The notes below the pieces were generated by a model. The model ran no database searches. It was not told where the DNA came from and saw only the letters and a list, made by a program, of their open reading frames with translations. A stretch of 7,546 nucleotides of DNA. It comes from Chitinophaga pinensis. Lineage in GTDB: Bacteria > Bacteroidota > Bacteroidia > Chitinophagales > Chitinophagaceae. Shown here piece by piece: positions 1 through 6,770 of this stretch. Each line of letters opens with the position of its first letter. Position 1 is the first letter of the stretch. The position numbers and the translations under genes were made by a program. The stretch covers positions 1 to 7,546 of the forward strand of contig CAMCBE010000094.1 of assembly GCA_945872805.1 (NCBI GenBank). The letters run 5' to 3'.

Positions 1-468
1 ATAGCTGCATTGGGGCAATTTGGAAGAAATCTATCAAATAATTCTCAAAAATTAGTCCTTTCAGATGCATGGGGAAACACCATAGATGAAGTAGAATACA
101 AAGATGAAGCTCCGTGGCCTCTTGAAGCAGACGGTAAAGGATCTTTCCTAGAATTAATAAACCTCTCCTTCGACAATAGTCTTGCCTCCAGTTGGATTGC
201 GAAAGACTCTGCATTTCAACAAGTTGAAATCACAACAAGTATTTCAATCTTTCCAAATCCATTTATAAATCAGTTGAATATAAAAAATGGAAATGATTAC
301 CCAGTAGATCTTCGCGTATTTAATTCAACAGGGCAACTACTCGAACAAATAAAGAATGTATTAGCAGGAGAAAAAATTCAACTTGGTAGCAGGTATAAAT
401 CAGGAATATATATTATAGAAGCAACAGGAAATGGAGAAAAGATAATCAAAAAAGTCCTGAAATCATAA
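1..468 (+). CDS. Secreted protein with lamin-tail-like domain and T9SS type A sorting domain, 5'-truncated
   Basis: The reading frame is open from base 1, so this is the last 155 codons of a longer gene; the TTG at 10 is not a credible start. Visible residues about 1-68 resemble the end of a lamin tail domain (LTD): an 'LVLSDAWGN' strand, then 'APWPLEADGKGSFLEL' and an 'SSWIAKD' close, the pattern seen in LTD modules of large secreted Bacteroidota proteins. Residues about 75-155 form a T9SS type A C-terminal sorting domain: 'SIFPNPF', 'VFNSTGQLL', 'YKSGIYIIEA' and a basic tail ending 'KKVLKS'. By family knowledge this domain directs export across the outer membrane by the type IX system, usually followed by cleavage and surface attachment or release. 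The catalytic or binding part lies upstream of the window. LTD plus sorting domain often accompanies CotH-kinase-like, nuclease or adhesin modules, but none is visible, so function is open. Confidence 0.88.
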   Translation: MAALGQFGRNLSNNSQKLVLSDAWGNTIDEVEYKDEAPWPLEADGKGSFLELINLSFDNSLASSWIAKDSAFQQVEITTSISIFPNPFINQLNIKNGNDYPVDLRVFNSTGQLLEQIKNVLAGEKIQLGSRYKSGIYIIEATGNGEKIIKKVLKS

Positions 469-494
469 GCCTTTACGTGTACTCAGCCTATACA

Positions 495-1466
495 ATGAAA
501 AAATATACTGTAGTTGTTTTAATTGCCATTATCTTATTAAGTAAATCTACATTTTCCCAAACGGTAGATAAACTTTTTATAAACGATGTCAGCATTGAAA
601 CATCAATTTCTGGAAAGCTTTTTGGAACGTTAACCCTACCAGAAAATACAACGAAAAAAACACCTATTGCGCTCATTATTGCTGGTTCTGGACCAACTGA
701 TAGAGATGGCAATAATTCAATGATGAAAAATAATTCACTAAAACTATTGGCAGAACAATTGGCATTGAGTGGAATAGGTTCAGTCCGATATGATAAAAGA
801 GGAGTTGCGGCAAGTATTTCTGCTGCTAGGTCTGAATCAGAATTGCGATTTGAAAATTATATAAATGATGCAAAAGACTGGATCAATTGGATTAAAAGTA
901 ATCATCCACATAGTAAAATAATTGTAATAGGACATAGTGAAGGCTCACTCATAGGCATGATTGCGGCGGCTGAAAATGCAAATGCCTTTATTTCGATAGC
1001 TGGTGCTGGAAGAGCAGCTGACGTAATACTTAAAGAACAACTTGAATCACAACCAAAATTGATAAAAGATATGTGTTTCGAGATGCTAGACAGTTTGAAA
1101 ATTGGAAAAACAAAAGACAGTATTAATCCAATTTTGTTTTCCCTTTTCAGACCAAGCGTACAACCTTATCTCATATCCTGGTTTAAGTATGACCCACAAA
1201 TTCAAATAAAAGCGCTTAATAAGCGATCGCTAATCATACAAGGAAATAATGATATTCAAACTACTATAGAAGATGCGAATCTATTACACCATGCAAACCC
1301 AAGTAGCAAATTGATTATAATAGACAAGATGAATCACCTCTTCAAACTAGTTGATGGGGATAGAAAAACAAATGTGGATACTTACAATAACCCAAACATA
1401 CCAATATCCCCATTCTTAATAGAAAGTATAGTAAAATTCATCACGTCAAAAGATGTTATGCATTAG
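495..1466 (+). CDS. Exported alpha/beta hydrolase (serine esterase/aminopeptidase-like)
   Basis: A 323-residue hydrolase of the alpha/beta fold. I chose the ATG at 495 because it opens directly onto a Sec signal peptide (MKK, hydrophobic stretch to about residue 16, probable cleavage after 'STFS' at residue 21, leaving Gln22 first, common in Bacteroidota). An in-frame GTG at 477 would add six residues that spoil the signal. Motifs in order: 'GSGPTDRDGN' (64-73), an oxyanion-loop motif like that of EstD-type esterases; 'VRYDKRG' (97-103); nucleophile elbow 'GHSEGS' with Ser148; Asp253 in 'QGNNDIQ'; His281 in 'MNHLFK'. The catalytic triad therefore looks complete. The middle (about 180-235) is a helical cap. 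It probably cleaves an ester, thioester or peptide bond in the periplasm; the substrate cannot be read from sequence. It follows the upstream secreted-protein gene closely with no obvious terminator, so co-transcription is possible. Confidence 0.9.
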   Translation: MKKYTVVVLIAIILLSKSTFSQTVDKLFINDVSIETSISGKLFGTLTLPENTTKKTPIALIIAGSGPTDRDGNNSMMKNNSLKLLAEQLALSGIGSVRYDKRGVAASISAARSESELRFENYINDAKDWINWIKSNHPHSKIIVIGHSEGSLIGMIAAAENANAFISIAGAGRAADVILKEQLESQPKLIKDMCFEMLDSLKIGKTKDSINPILFSLFRPSVQPYLISWFKYDPQIQIKALNKRSLIIQGNNDIQTTIEDANLLHHANPSSKLIIIDKMNHLFKLVDGDRKTNVDTYNNPNIPISPFLIESIVKFITSKDVMH

Positions 1467-1538
1467 TCAAAAGATAAGAAGAAATCAATAGGCCTCAATT
1501 ACAAATCTTATTCTTACATTCAAGTACAAATCAATATT

Positions 1539-2252
1539 ATGCAAGATATACATCTTCATCACGAAGCACATTTGCAAAGTAGTGACCTATTAACCGATAT
1601 AGTCATCGGCATGAGCGATGGCCTAACTGTTCCATTCGCATTAGCTGCCGGACTGAGTGGTGCTGTTCATGGAGATATAAGCCTGATTTGGATTGCCGGT
1701 ATCGCTGAAATCTCAGCTGGGTCAATCGCCATGGGCCTAGGTGGATATCTTGCCGGACGAACAGAACAAGACCATTATGAAAGCGAATTAAAAAAAGAAT
1801 ATTGGGAATTAACACATAAAAGAAAAGACGAAATCTGGGAAGTGAAAAAAGTATTCCTTGATTGGGGATTAACTGAAGAAACTGCAGAAGAGGCAACACA
1901 AGAAATTATAAAAGACGATAAACGTTGGGTCGACTTTATGATGAAATACGAATTGGGATTAGAGAAACCTGATCCTAAAAGAGCGTCACGAAGCGCATTC
2001 AACATTGGACTGAGTTATATAGTTGGGGGACTAATCCCATTAATTCCTTATTTCTTTGTAAGTGATGCAATCAGCGGATTAAAATTGTCAGCTATCATAA
2101 CCCTTGCTTGTCTATTTATATTTGGATTTTTCAAAAGCAAAATCACAGGAATAAATCCTTGGACAGGTGGACTTAAAGTAATGATGATTGGTGCATTAGC
2201 AGCAGGAGCTGCATTTACTATTGCAAAATTGATTGAAGGTGGTCATGCTTGA
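1539..2252 (+). CDS. VIT1/CCC1-family iron/manganese transporter
   Basis: A 237-residue inner-membrane protein of the vacuolar iron transporter family, which moves Fe2+ and/or Mn2+ out of the cytoplasm, probably by proton antiport. The first half has the family signature 'IGMSDGLTVPFALAAGLSG' (23-41, with the conserved membrane Asp27) and a second helix, 'EISAGSIAMGLGGYLAGRTE' (57-76). A charged, Glu-rich helical segment (about 77-145) follows and includes 'DFMMKYELGLE' (132-142). This matches the cytosolic metal-binding domain of plant and bacterial VIT proteins, where two Met and several Glu bind metal. Three more hydrophobic segments lie at about 155-175, 182-198 and 211-231, giving five helices as expected. 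The N-terminus is His-rich (His5, 7, 8, 11). Likely role: relief of iron or manganese excess. Metal preference cannot be told from sequence. No Fur-type box or riboswitch was recognised in the 72 bases upstream. Confidence 0.93.
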   Translation: MQDIHLHHEAHLQSSDLLTDIVIGMSDGLTVPFALAAGLSGAVHGDISLIWIAGIAEISAGSIAMGLGGYLAGRTEQDHYESELKKEYWELTHKRKDEIWEVKKVFLDWGLTEETAEEATQEIIKDDKRWVDFMMKYELGLEKPDPKRASRSAFNIGLSYIVGGLIPLIPYFFVSDAISGLKLSAIITLACLFIFGFFKSKITGINPWTGGLKVMMIGALAAGAAFTIAKLIEGGHA

Positions 2253-2285
2253 TACTTACTAGAACAATAATTTAAAATATAAATA

Positions 2286-5200
2286 ATGAAATTTAAATAC
2301 CATATGCTTATTGATATAAAACAGTATCTAATCATTTTATTGAGTTACTGTATCATAGCCTGTAATAATACCGTTGATAAAGCCGATATCGTCAAAAACG
2401 ACAGTTTAATTGAAGTGGAAAAACACCTTCCTGAAAACGCACTAAAAGGATTAGTTGTTACAGATGAACTTGAAATAAAAAAGTTCGCAACTGAACCGAT
2501 GCTTCAAAATCCAACAAACATTGATGTAGATGAGAGAGGAAGGGTTTGGGTCACAGAAGCATATAATTATCGTCCAGCAATAAGTGGAAATCCAACTAAT
2601 CCAAAAGGTGATCGAATAATGATACTAGAAGATATTGATGGTGACGGAAATGCAGATACATCAAAAATATTTTATCAGGACTCTTCACTAAATGCTCCAT
2701 TAGGAATTTGCGTTTTAGGAAACAAAGTCATCGTTTCTCAAAGTCCATACATTTGGGCCATCTATGACGACAACAATGACGATAAAGCAGATAGAAAGGA
2801 AATCATGTTTAGCGGTATAGGAGGCGATCAACATGACCATGGTGCACATTCGATTACTTTTGGACCAGATGGGAAACTATACTTCAATGTTGGAAATGAA
2901 GGACATACACTAAAAGACAAAAACGGAAAAGATATTTTAGATCAGGATGGTGATGTAATTGGACCAAAAAAATATAAACAGGGGATGGTCTTTAGATGTG
3001 ATACAGACGGATCTAATGTTGAATGCCTGGGTAACAATTTTAGAAATCCATTTGAAGTAGCAGTGGATAGTTATGGTACACTTTGGCAAAGTGATAATGA
3101 TGATGATGGAAATCAAGGAACTCGAATTAATTATGTTATGCCATATGGAAACTATGGGTATACTGATGAAATTACAGGAGAAGGATGGGACGCAAACAGA
3201 ATTAATATCGAAGACTCAATACCACTAAGGCATTGGCATCTTAATGATCCGGGTGAAATTCCCAATCTATTGCAAACAGGGGCTGGCTCACCAACGGGAA
3301 TGCTTATTTATGAAGGAGATTTTCTGCCAAAGAAATTTCAAGGACAGATGATTCATTGTGATGCAGGCCCGAATGTAGTAAGATCTTATCCAGTTACTAA
3401 AAAAGGAGCAGGCTATACGGCAAAAATAATAAACATAGTAGAAGGTAAAAACGATAAATGGTTCAGGCCATCAGATGTTTGTGTCGCCCCAGACGGATCA
3501 TTAATCATAGCCGATTGGTATGACCCTGGTGTAGGTGGACATCAAGCAGGAGATCAAACTCGGGGCAGGATTTACCGTGTTGCACCAAAAGAAACGCCTT
3601 ATAAAATTAAATCAGAAAATTATACAACTCCTGAAGGTGCAGTTCATGCTTTATGTAATCCAAATTTATCTATTCGATATCATGCATACAACGTACTCAT
3701 GGGAATGGGCGCCAGTGCTGTTCCTGCACTGGAAAAAACATGGTCAACATCAGATAACCTACGATTTAAAGCGAGAGCATTTTGGGCACTTGTTAGAATC
3801 AACCAAAATGAAAAATCAAATTATATTAAGCTAGCTATATCAAACGAAAACTCAGATATCCGCATTCTAGGCATTCGTGCTGCAAAAGAGCTAGGAGAAG
3901 ATTTAATTCCGATCATTCGTCAGCTATCCACAGATAAGGACATGCAAGTTAAAAGAGAATGTGCAATAGCATTAAGGCATCTTAAATCAAGCGAAGCAGC
4001 AGACTTATGGGCAACACTTGCAACGGAATATACCGGAGAAGATCGTTGGTTCCTTGAAGCACTTGGTATTGGAGCAGATAAACAATGGGATACTTTTTTA
4101 CCCGCCTACATGAATAAAATAAATAGTTCATTAAAACATGCTGGAGCCAAAGATGTGATTTGGCGAGCAAGAACAGACAAATCAATACCTCTTTTAGCTA
4201 GTCTTGCATCCGATTCATCCACATCACTAAAAAATAGACTTCGCTATTTTAGGGCATTTGAATTCAACAGTGGATCATTGAAATATCAATACCTACTAAA
4301 AATGCTTCATGAAAATAAAAACCAAGATCTTGAATTAAGTAAGACCATTCTTTATTGCCTTAATAAAGCAACAGTCCTACAATCCATTGAAGCCCAAAAA
4401 ACATTACAAACTGTATTGATTAATTTGATAGGCACTCAAGAATATATTGATCTTGTTCGAAAATTTGAAGTCAAAACAGAAAATAAAAATTTATTAGCTA
4501 TAGCCATCTCAAAAAGTAACGATAATATTGGAGAAGAGGCCGCTGAAATATTACTTAAATTAGATGGATCTAAATTGATTGGCCCTATTTTCAAGAATCA
4601 TGATACATCAAAACAATATGCATTAATCAACTCATTGTCAAAAGTTGGAAGCAAACAATCTGTTGAGGTTCTAGAAAAAATAATGATTACTAAAAGTCTT
4701 TCCGAAGAATTACGTAAGAAAGCAGCACAACATATTGGAAGAAGTGACTTCGGAGAATCAAGAGTATTATTTTTATTAAAAAATAATAAAATACCTACCC
4801 TAATTATAAAAGATGCAGTGAAAAGTGTTGAAGATTCATGGAGAAAATCTGTCAGAGAAGAAGCATTAAGTTACCTGCCAGATAATCCTACTCCTTCAAA
4901 GTCTAGAAACATTCCTACAATAGCCGAATTGACTTCACTAAAGCCAAACTCTTCAAATGGAAAAACAATTTTCATGAACAATTGCTCTTCTTGCCATATG
5001 GTGAATGAAATTGGAAAAGATTTTGGTCCAAAACTTTCTGCCATTGGATCAAAGCTTCCTAAAGAAGGAATTCTTGAATCAATTGTACACCCATCTTCTG
5101 GCATTGGATTTGGTTATGAAGGTTGGACAATCTCACTAAAGGATGGATCAACAACAGCAGGAATTATTTCAGGCAAAACAGATGATAAAATTTCCATAAA

Positions 5201-5354
5201 ATATCCTGGAGGTGTAAATTCAAAAATAAAGACTTCAGACATTATGTCTAAAAAGCAAATGGAAAAATCCATGATGACCGAAGGATTGTATGAAAATTTT
5301 TCGAACCAGGGAATGGCTGATCTACTCGAATATTTATCAGTATTAAAAAAATAA
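2286..5354 (+). CDS. PVC-type heme-binding CxxCH lipoprotein (propeller dehydrogenase-like, HEAT-like repeats, cytochrome c)
   Basis: A 1022-residue protein built like the large 'putative membrane-bound dehydrogenase' proteins of Planctomycetes and Verrucomicrobia (TIGR02604 N-terminal and TIGR02603 C-terminal families). Residues 1-26 are a lipoprotein signal with lipobox 'IIAC' (Cys26); Met7 is an alternative start. Residues about 55-435 form a beta-propeller like PQQ-dependent sugar dehydrogenases, with an Asp-rich Ca2+-type loop 'DIDGDGNAD' (116-124), a degenerate second loop (161-169), 'GGDQHDHGAH' near 180-188, 'FRNPFEVAVD', and a closing 'DWYDPGVGGH...GRIYRVAPK'. Residues about 445-870 are helical, HEAT-like repeats. 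The C-terminal 135 residues are a cytochrome c domain: heme motif CSSCH (Cys900, Cys903, His904) and a probable axial Met996 or Met997 in 'SMMTEGL'. Inferred role: periplasmic or surface oxidation of a sugar or alcohol with electrons passed to the heme. Substrate and cofactor are unknown. It starts 33 bases after the transporter gene with no terminator between. Confidence 0.92.
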   Translation: MKFKYHMLIDIKQYLIILLSYCIIACNNTVDKADIVKNDSLIEVEKHLPENALKGLVVTDELEIKKFATEPMLQNPTNIDVDERGRVWVTEAYNYRPAISGNPTNPKGDRIMILEDIDGDGNADTSKIFYQDSSLNAPLGICVLGNKVIVSQSPYIWAIYDDNNDDKADRKEIMFSGIGGDQHDHGAHSITFGPDGKLYFNVGNEGHTLKDKNGKDILDQDGDVIGPKKYKQGMVFRCDTDGSNVECLGNNFRNPFEVAVDSYGTLWQSDNDDDGNQGTRINYVMPYGNYGYTDEITGEGWDANRINIEDSIPLRHWHLNDPGEIPNLLQTGAGSPTGMLIYEGDFLPKKFQGQMIHCDAGPNVVRSYPVTKKGAGYTAKIINIVEGKNDKWFRPSDVCVAPDGSLIIADWYDPGVGGHQAGDQTRGRIYRVAPKETPYKIKSENYTTPEGAVHALCNPNLSIRYHAYNVLMGMGASAVPALEKTWSTSDNLRFKARAFWALVRINQNEKSNYIKLAISNENSDIRILGIRAAKELGEDLIPIIRQLSTDKDMQVKRECAIALRHLKSSEAADLWATLATEYTGEDRWFLEALGIGADKQWDTFLPAYMNKINSSLKHAGAKDVIWRARTDKSIPLLASLASDSSTSLKNRLRYFRAFEFNSGSLKYQYLLKMLHENKNQDLELSKTILYCLNKATVLQSIEAQKTLQTVLINLIGTQEYIDLVRKFEVKTENKNLLAIAISKSNDNIGEEAAEILLKLDGSKLIGPIFKNHDTSKQYALINSLSKVGSKQSVEVLEKIMITKSLSEELRKKAAQHIGRSDFGESRVLFLLKNNKIPTLIIKDAVKSVEDSWRKSVREEALSYLPDNPTPSKSRNIPTIAELTSLKPNSSNGKTIFMNNCSSCHMVNEIGKDFGPKLSAIGSKLPKEGILESIVHPSSGIGFGYEGWTISLKDGSTTAGIISGKTDDKISIKYPGGVNSKIKTSDIMSKKQMEKSMMTEGLYENFSNQGMADLLEYLSVLKK

Positions 5355-5404
5355 AATAGCTACAGAGCCCTATTCAAAAAGTCAATCAAGGGCTTTGTGG
5401 CTTT
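5345..5404. terminator. Putative bidirectional rho-independent terminator between convergent genes
   Basis: Bases 5358-5371 pair with 5389-5402 to give a 14-bp stem with a 17-base loop. In plus-strand RNA all positions pair, two as G-U wobbles (5361/5399 and 5365/5395), followed by only a short U run (5402-5404, then AUAAU). In minus-strand RNA the wobbles become A-C mismatches, but the stem is followed by a strong U-rich tract, the complement of the A runs at 5345-5351 and 5353-5356. The element therefore can serve both genes, with a better stem rightwards and a better tail leftwards. It overlaps the Lys-Lys-stop end of the CxxCH gene and the last codons and stop of the DUF2461 gene. Confidence 0.65.
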
Positions 5405-6028
5405 ATAATCCTTAAGCATCTTGGTCAATCCAGACTGAGATTGAAATTCACTATCTGTATACCCATTGAAGGTGTAATAACCCTTCATTTTTAAATATTC
5501 ATTAGCGGGGTTTGAATCTTCATACCCCTTTGGAATTTTCTTTAATATCTCCGGCGATTGGACACCAGCAGGAAATATCTTGTTGAACTGCTTAGATCCA
5601 ACTATAGATTTCCATTCCTCAAAGCCATAATCAATCTCTTGCCTAAACTTATATAAATCAGGTGGCAAAGGCATATATACTCCTCCACCTGCGAAAGAAT
5701 TATTTCCGGGTTCTACTTGTAAATAATAGGCCGCCATGGGAGATTTCTTTCCACCTGCACTAATGAGTGCAAAAAAATTAGTTTTATAGGGAGTTTTGTT
5801 TTTTGAAAAACGAATGTCTCTATTGATTCTTGATATGCATTTTTTGGAATCCAATGAAACTTCAGCTATAGTAGAATCGAATTTTTCTATTCCTTTGATA
5901 ATCTCATTCGTAAAATCAATAAAATTTTGTCGAGCTAACTCATAGGCAGGTCTGTTCAGATCAAACCATTGCTTATTATTGTTCTCCTTGAGTTTCTTTA
6001 AAAAGGTGAATGTTGAACGATCTAACAT
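5360..6028 (-). CDS. DUF2461 family protein (TIGR02453)
   Basis: A 222-residue soluble protein recognised as DUF2461, a family common in Bacteroidota and other bacteria with no established biochemical role known to me. Family hallmarks are all present: 'NNNKQWF' (16-22) after an N-terminal Phe-Leu helix; the basic core 'RINRDIRFSKNKTPYKT' (67-83); 'AAYYLQVEPG' (99-108) followed by the Gly-rich 'SFAGGGVYMP' (111-120); and a C-terminal 'KPLIDFLNRAL' (212-222). Length is normal and no signal peptide or membrane segment is seen, so it should be cytoplasmic. The ATG at 6028 is preferred because the family N-terminus (short lead, then 'FTFLKKLKENNN') begins there. It lies 33 bases downstream of the acetyltransferase gene on the same strand with no terminator between, suggesting an operon. 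Its 3' end lies only five bases from the stop of the convergent gene. Confidence 0.93.
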   Translation of the reverse strand: MLDRSTFTFLKKLKENNNKQWFDLNRPAYELARQNFIDFTNEIIKGIEKFDSTIAEVSLDSKKCISRINRDIRFSKNKTPYKTNFFALISAGGKKSPMAAYYLQVEPGNNSFAGGGVYMPLPPDLYKFRQEIDYGFEEWKSIVGSKQFNKIFPAGVQSPEILKKIPKGYEDSNPANEYLKMKGYYTFNGYTDSEFQSQSGLTKMLKDYKATKPLIDFLNRAL

Positions 6029-6061
6029 ATACTTATTTAATTATTTATAAATGAATAGGGG

Positions 6062-6613
6062 TCATCTCCAATCCCATAAAACAACATTCCAATCCAAGCC
6101 TCCATATTTCAACTCACTAATCACCTGAAAGCCAGTTTTCTGATGAGCCTTCAGAGATCTGATATTATCCTTAGCAACATCGGTTACCAGATAATCATAT
6201 TGGTCATGTAAACAGTCCTTAAAATGACCGTACAAACGTTGAACCAACCCTTGTCCACGAAAATTTTTTGCTACACATAATTGACCAACAACAATATAAT
6301 TAATCTCACTTAATGATTGATGGTTATAAACACAGTTATCAATTACATTGAATAAGCCTTCGAGAAGATCATGACGAGACCTCATTTTTTTTGTGGAAAC
6401 TAGTGCATACCCAACAACCTCGTCATCAACTTTTGCAATGATTGAAGGCTCATCTCTATGCATTTCCTCTAAAAAATCTATTGTATACGATGCCGTTAAA
6501 AAACCTTCACGTGTGGCTTCATCAGATGAAATATTTCTGCTTAAATTTACTTCCTGCAAACCTTTTATTCCCTGTAACTCCCAAATATCTGAAACCCTTT
6601 TTACCTCTATCAT
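6062..6613 (-). CDS. GNAT family N-acetyltransferase
   Basis: A 183-residue single-domain acetyltransferase. The acetyl-CoA binding motif A is visible as 'VGQLCVAKNFRGQGLVQRLY' (109-128), with the pyrophosphate loop R119-G-Q-G122 fitting the R/Q-x-x-G-x-G/A consensus. Motif B follows as 'DNIRSLKAHQKTGFQVI' (149-165), the usual Asn/Ser/Leu...Gly-Phe pattern near the C-terminus. The preceding strand 'IIAKVDDEVVGYALV' (58-72) is also typical of the fold. The protein should transfer an acetyl group from acetyl-CoA to an amine on a small molecule or protein; the acceptor cannot be deduced. No signal peptide is present. It appears to lead a two-gene minus-strand operon with the DUF2461 gene. A candidate promoter -7 element lies about 75 bases upstream of the ATG. 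Confidence 0.92.
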   Translation of the reverse strand: MIEVKRVSDIWELQGIKGLQEVNLSRNISSDEATREGFLTASYTIDFLEEMHRDEPSIIAKVDDEVVGYALVSTKKMRSRHDLLEGLFNVIDNCVYNHQSLSEINYIVVGQLCVAKNFRGQGLVQRLYGHFKDCLHDQYDYLVTDVAKDNIRSLKAHQKTGFQVISELKYGGLDWNVVLWDWR

Positions 6614-6689
6614 AAACGGCCTAACTTTTTAGTATCAATTTATACGTTAAATATTCAATTACTTTTATCATATGGATTTAATTCATGTT

Positions 6690-6697
6690 CAAATGTA
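6690..6697 (-). promoter_or_regulatory. Candidate Bacteroidota -7 promoter element for the acetyltransferase operon
   Basis: On the minus strand these bases read TACATTTG, an exact match to the Bacteroidota sigma-ABfr -7 consensus TAnnTTTG. The element sits in the 157-base gap and faces the acetyltransferase start at 6613, which would give a leader of roughly 70 bases. No TTTG or TTG -33 element was found at the expected spacing (about 6715-6722), so the call rests on one short motif. Confidence 0.35.
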
Positions 6698-6723
6698 ACC
6701 ATACTATAAAATTTCATGTATAA

Positions 6724-6735
6724 TAAATCGATTTA
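6724..6735. repeat. 12-bp perfect palindrome in the intergenic gap
   Basis: TAAATCGATTTA is a perfect inverted repeat with no spacer. It lies 26 bases upstream (minus-strand sense) of the candidate -7 element, next to where a -33 element would be, so an operator role is possible. AT-rich palindromes of this size also occur by chance, and no second copy was seen in the window. Confidence 0.3.
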
Positions 6736-6770
6736 AAAATACTTATCCATAACGCACATTTAATGAAACA

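Noticed and set aside
477..494. GTG start adding six residues to the alpha/beta hydrolase
   Set aside because: The ATG at 495 begins directly with a normal MKK signal peptide; the extra residues have no supporting feature.
1467..1538. Weak complementarity (ATAAG/CTTAT) between the hydrolase and transporter genes as a terminator or metal riboswitch
   Set aside because: Five AT-rich pairs around a long loop with no U-tract; the 72-base gap is also too short and unstructured for a known manganese or iron riboswitch.
1603..2005. Minus-strand open frames within the transporter gene
   Set aside because: They overlap a well-conserved plus-strand gene and show no recognisable family or signal; shadows of coding bias.
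2117..2124. TATATTTG, a match to the -7 consensus inside the transporter gene, as an internal promoter for the CxxCH gene
   Set aside because: It encodes a transmembrane segment, has no -33 element at suitable spacing (nearest TTG motifs are 10 and 29 bases away) and lies 161 bases from the start; chance in AT-rich DNA is more likely.
3535..3834. Open frame inside the CxxCH gene in another frame
   Set aside because: It lies wholly within the conserved long gene and resembles no protein family; a frame shadow.
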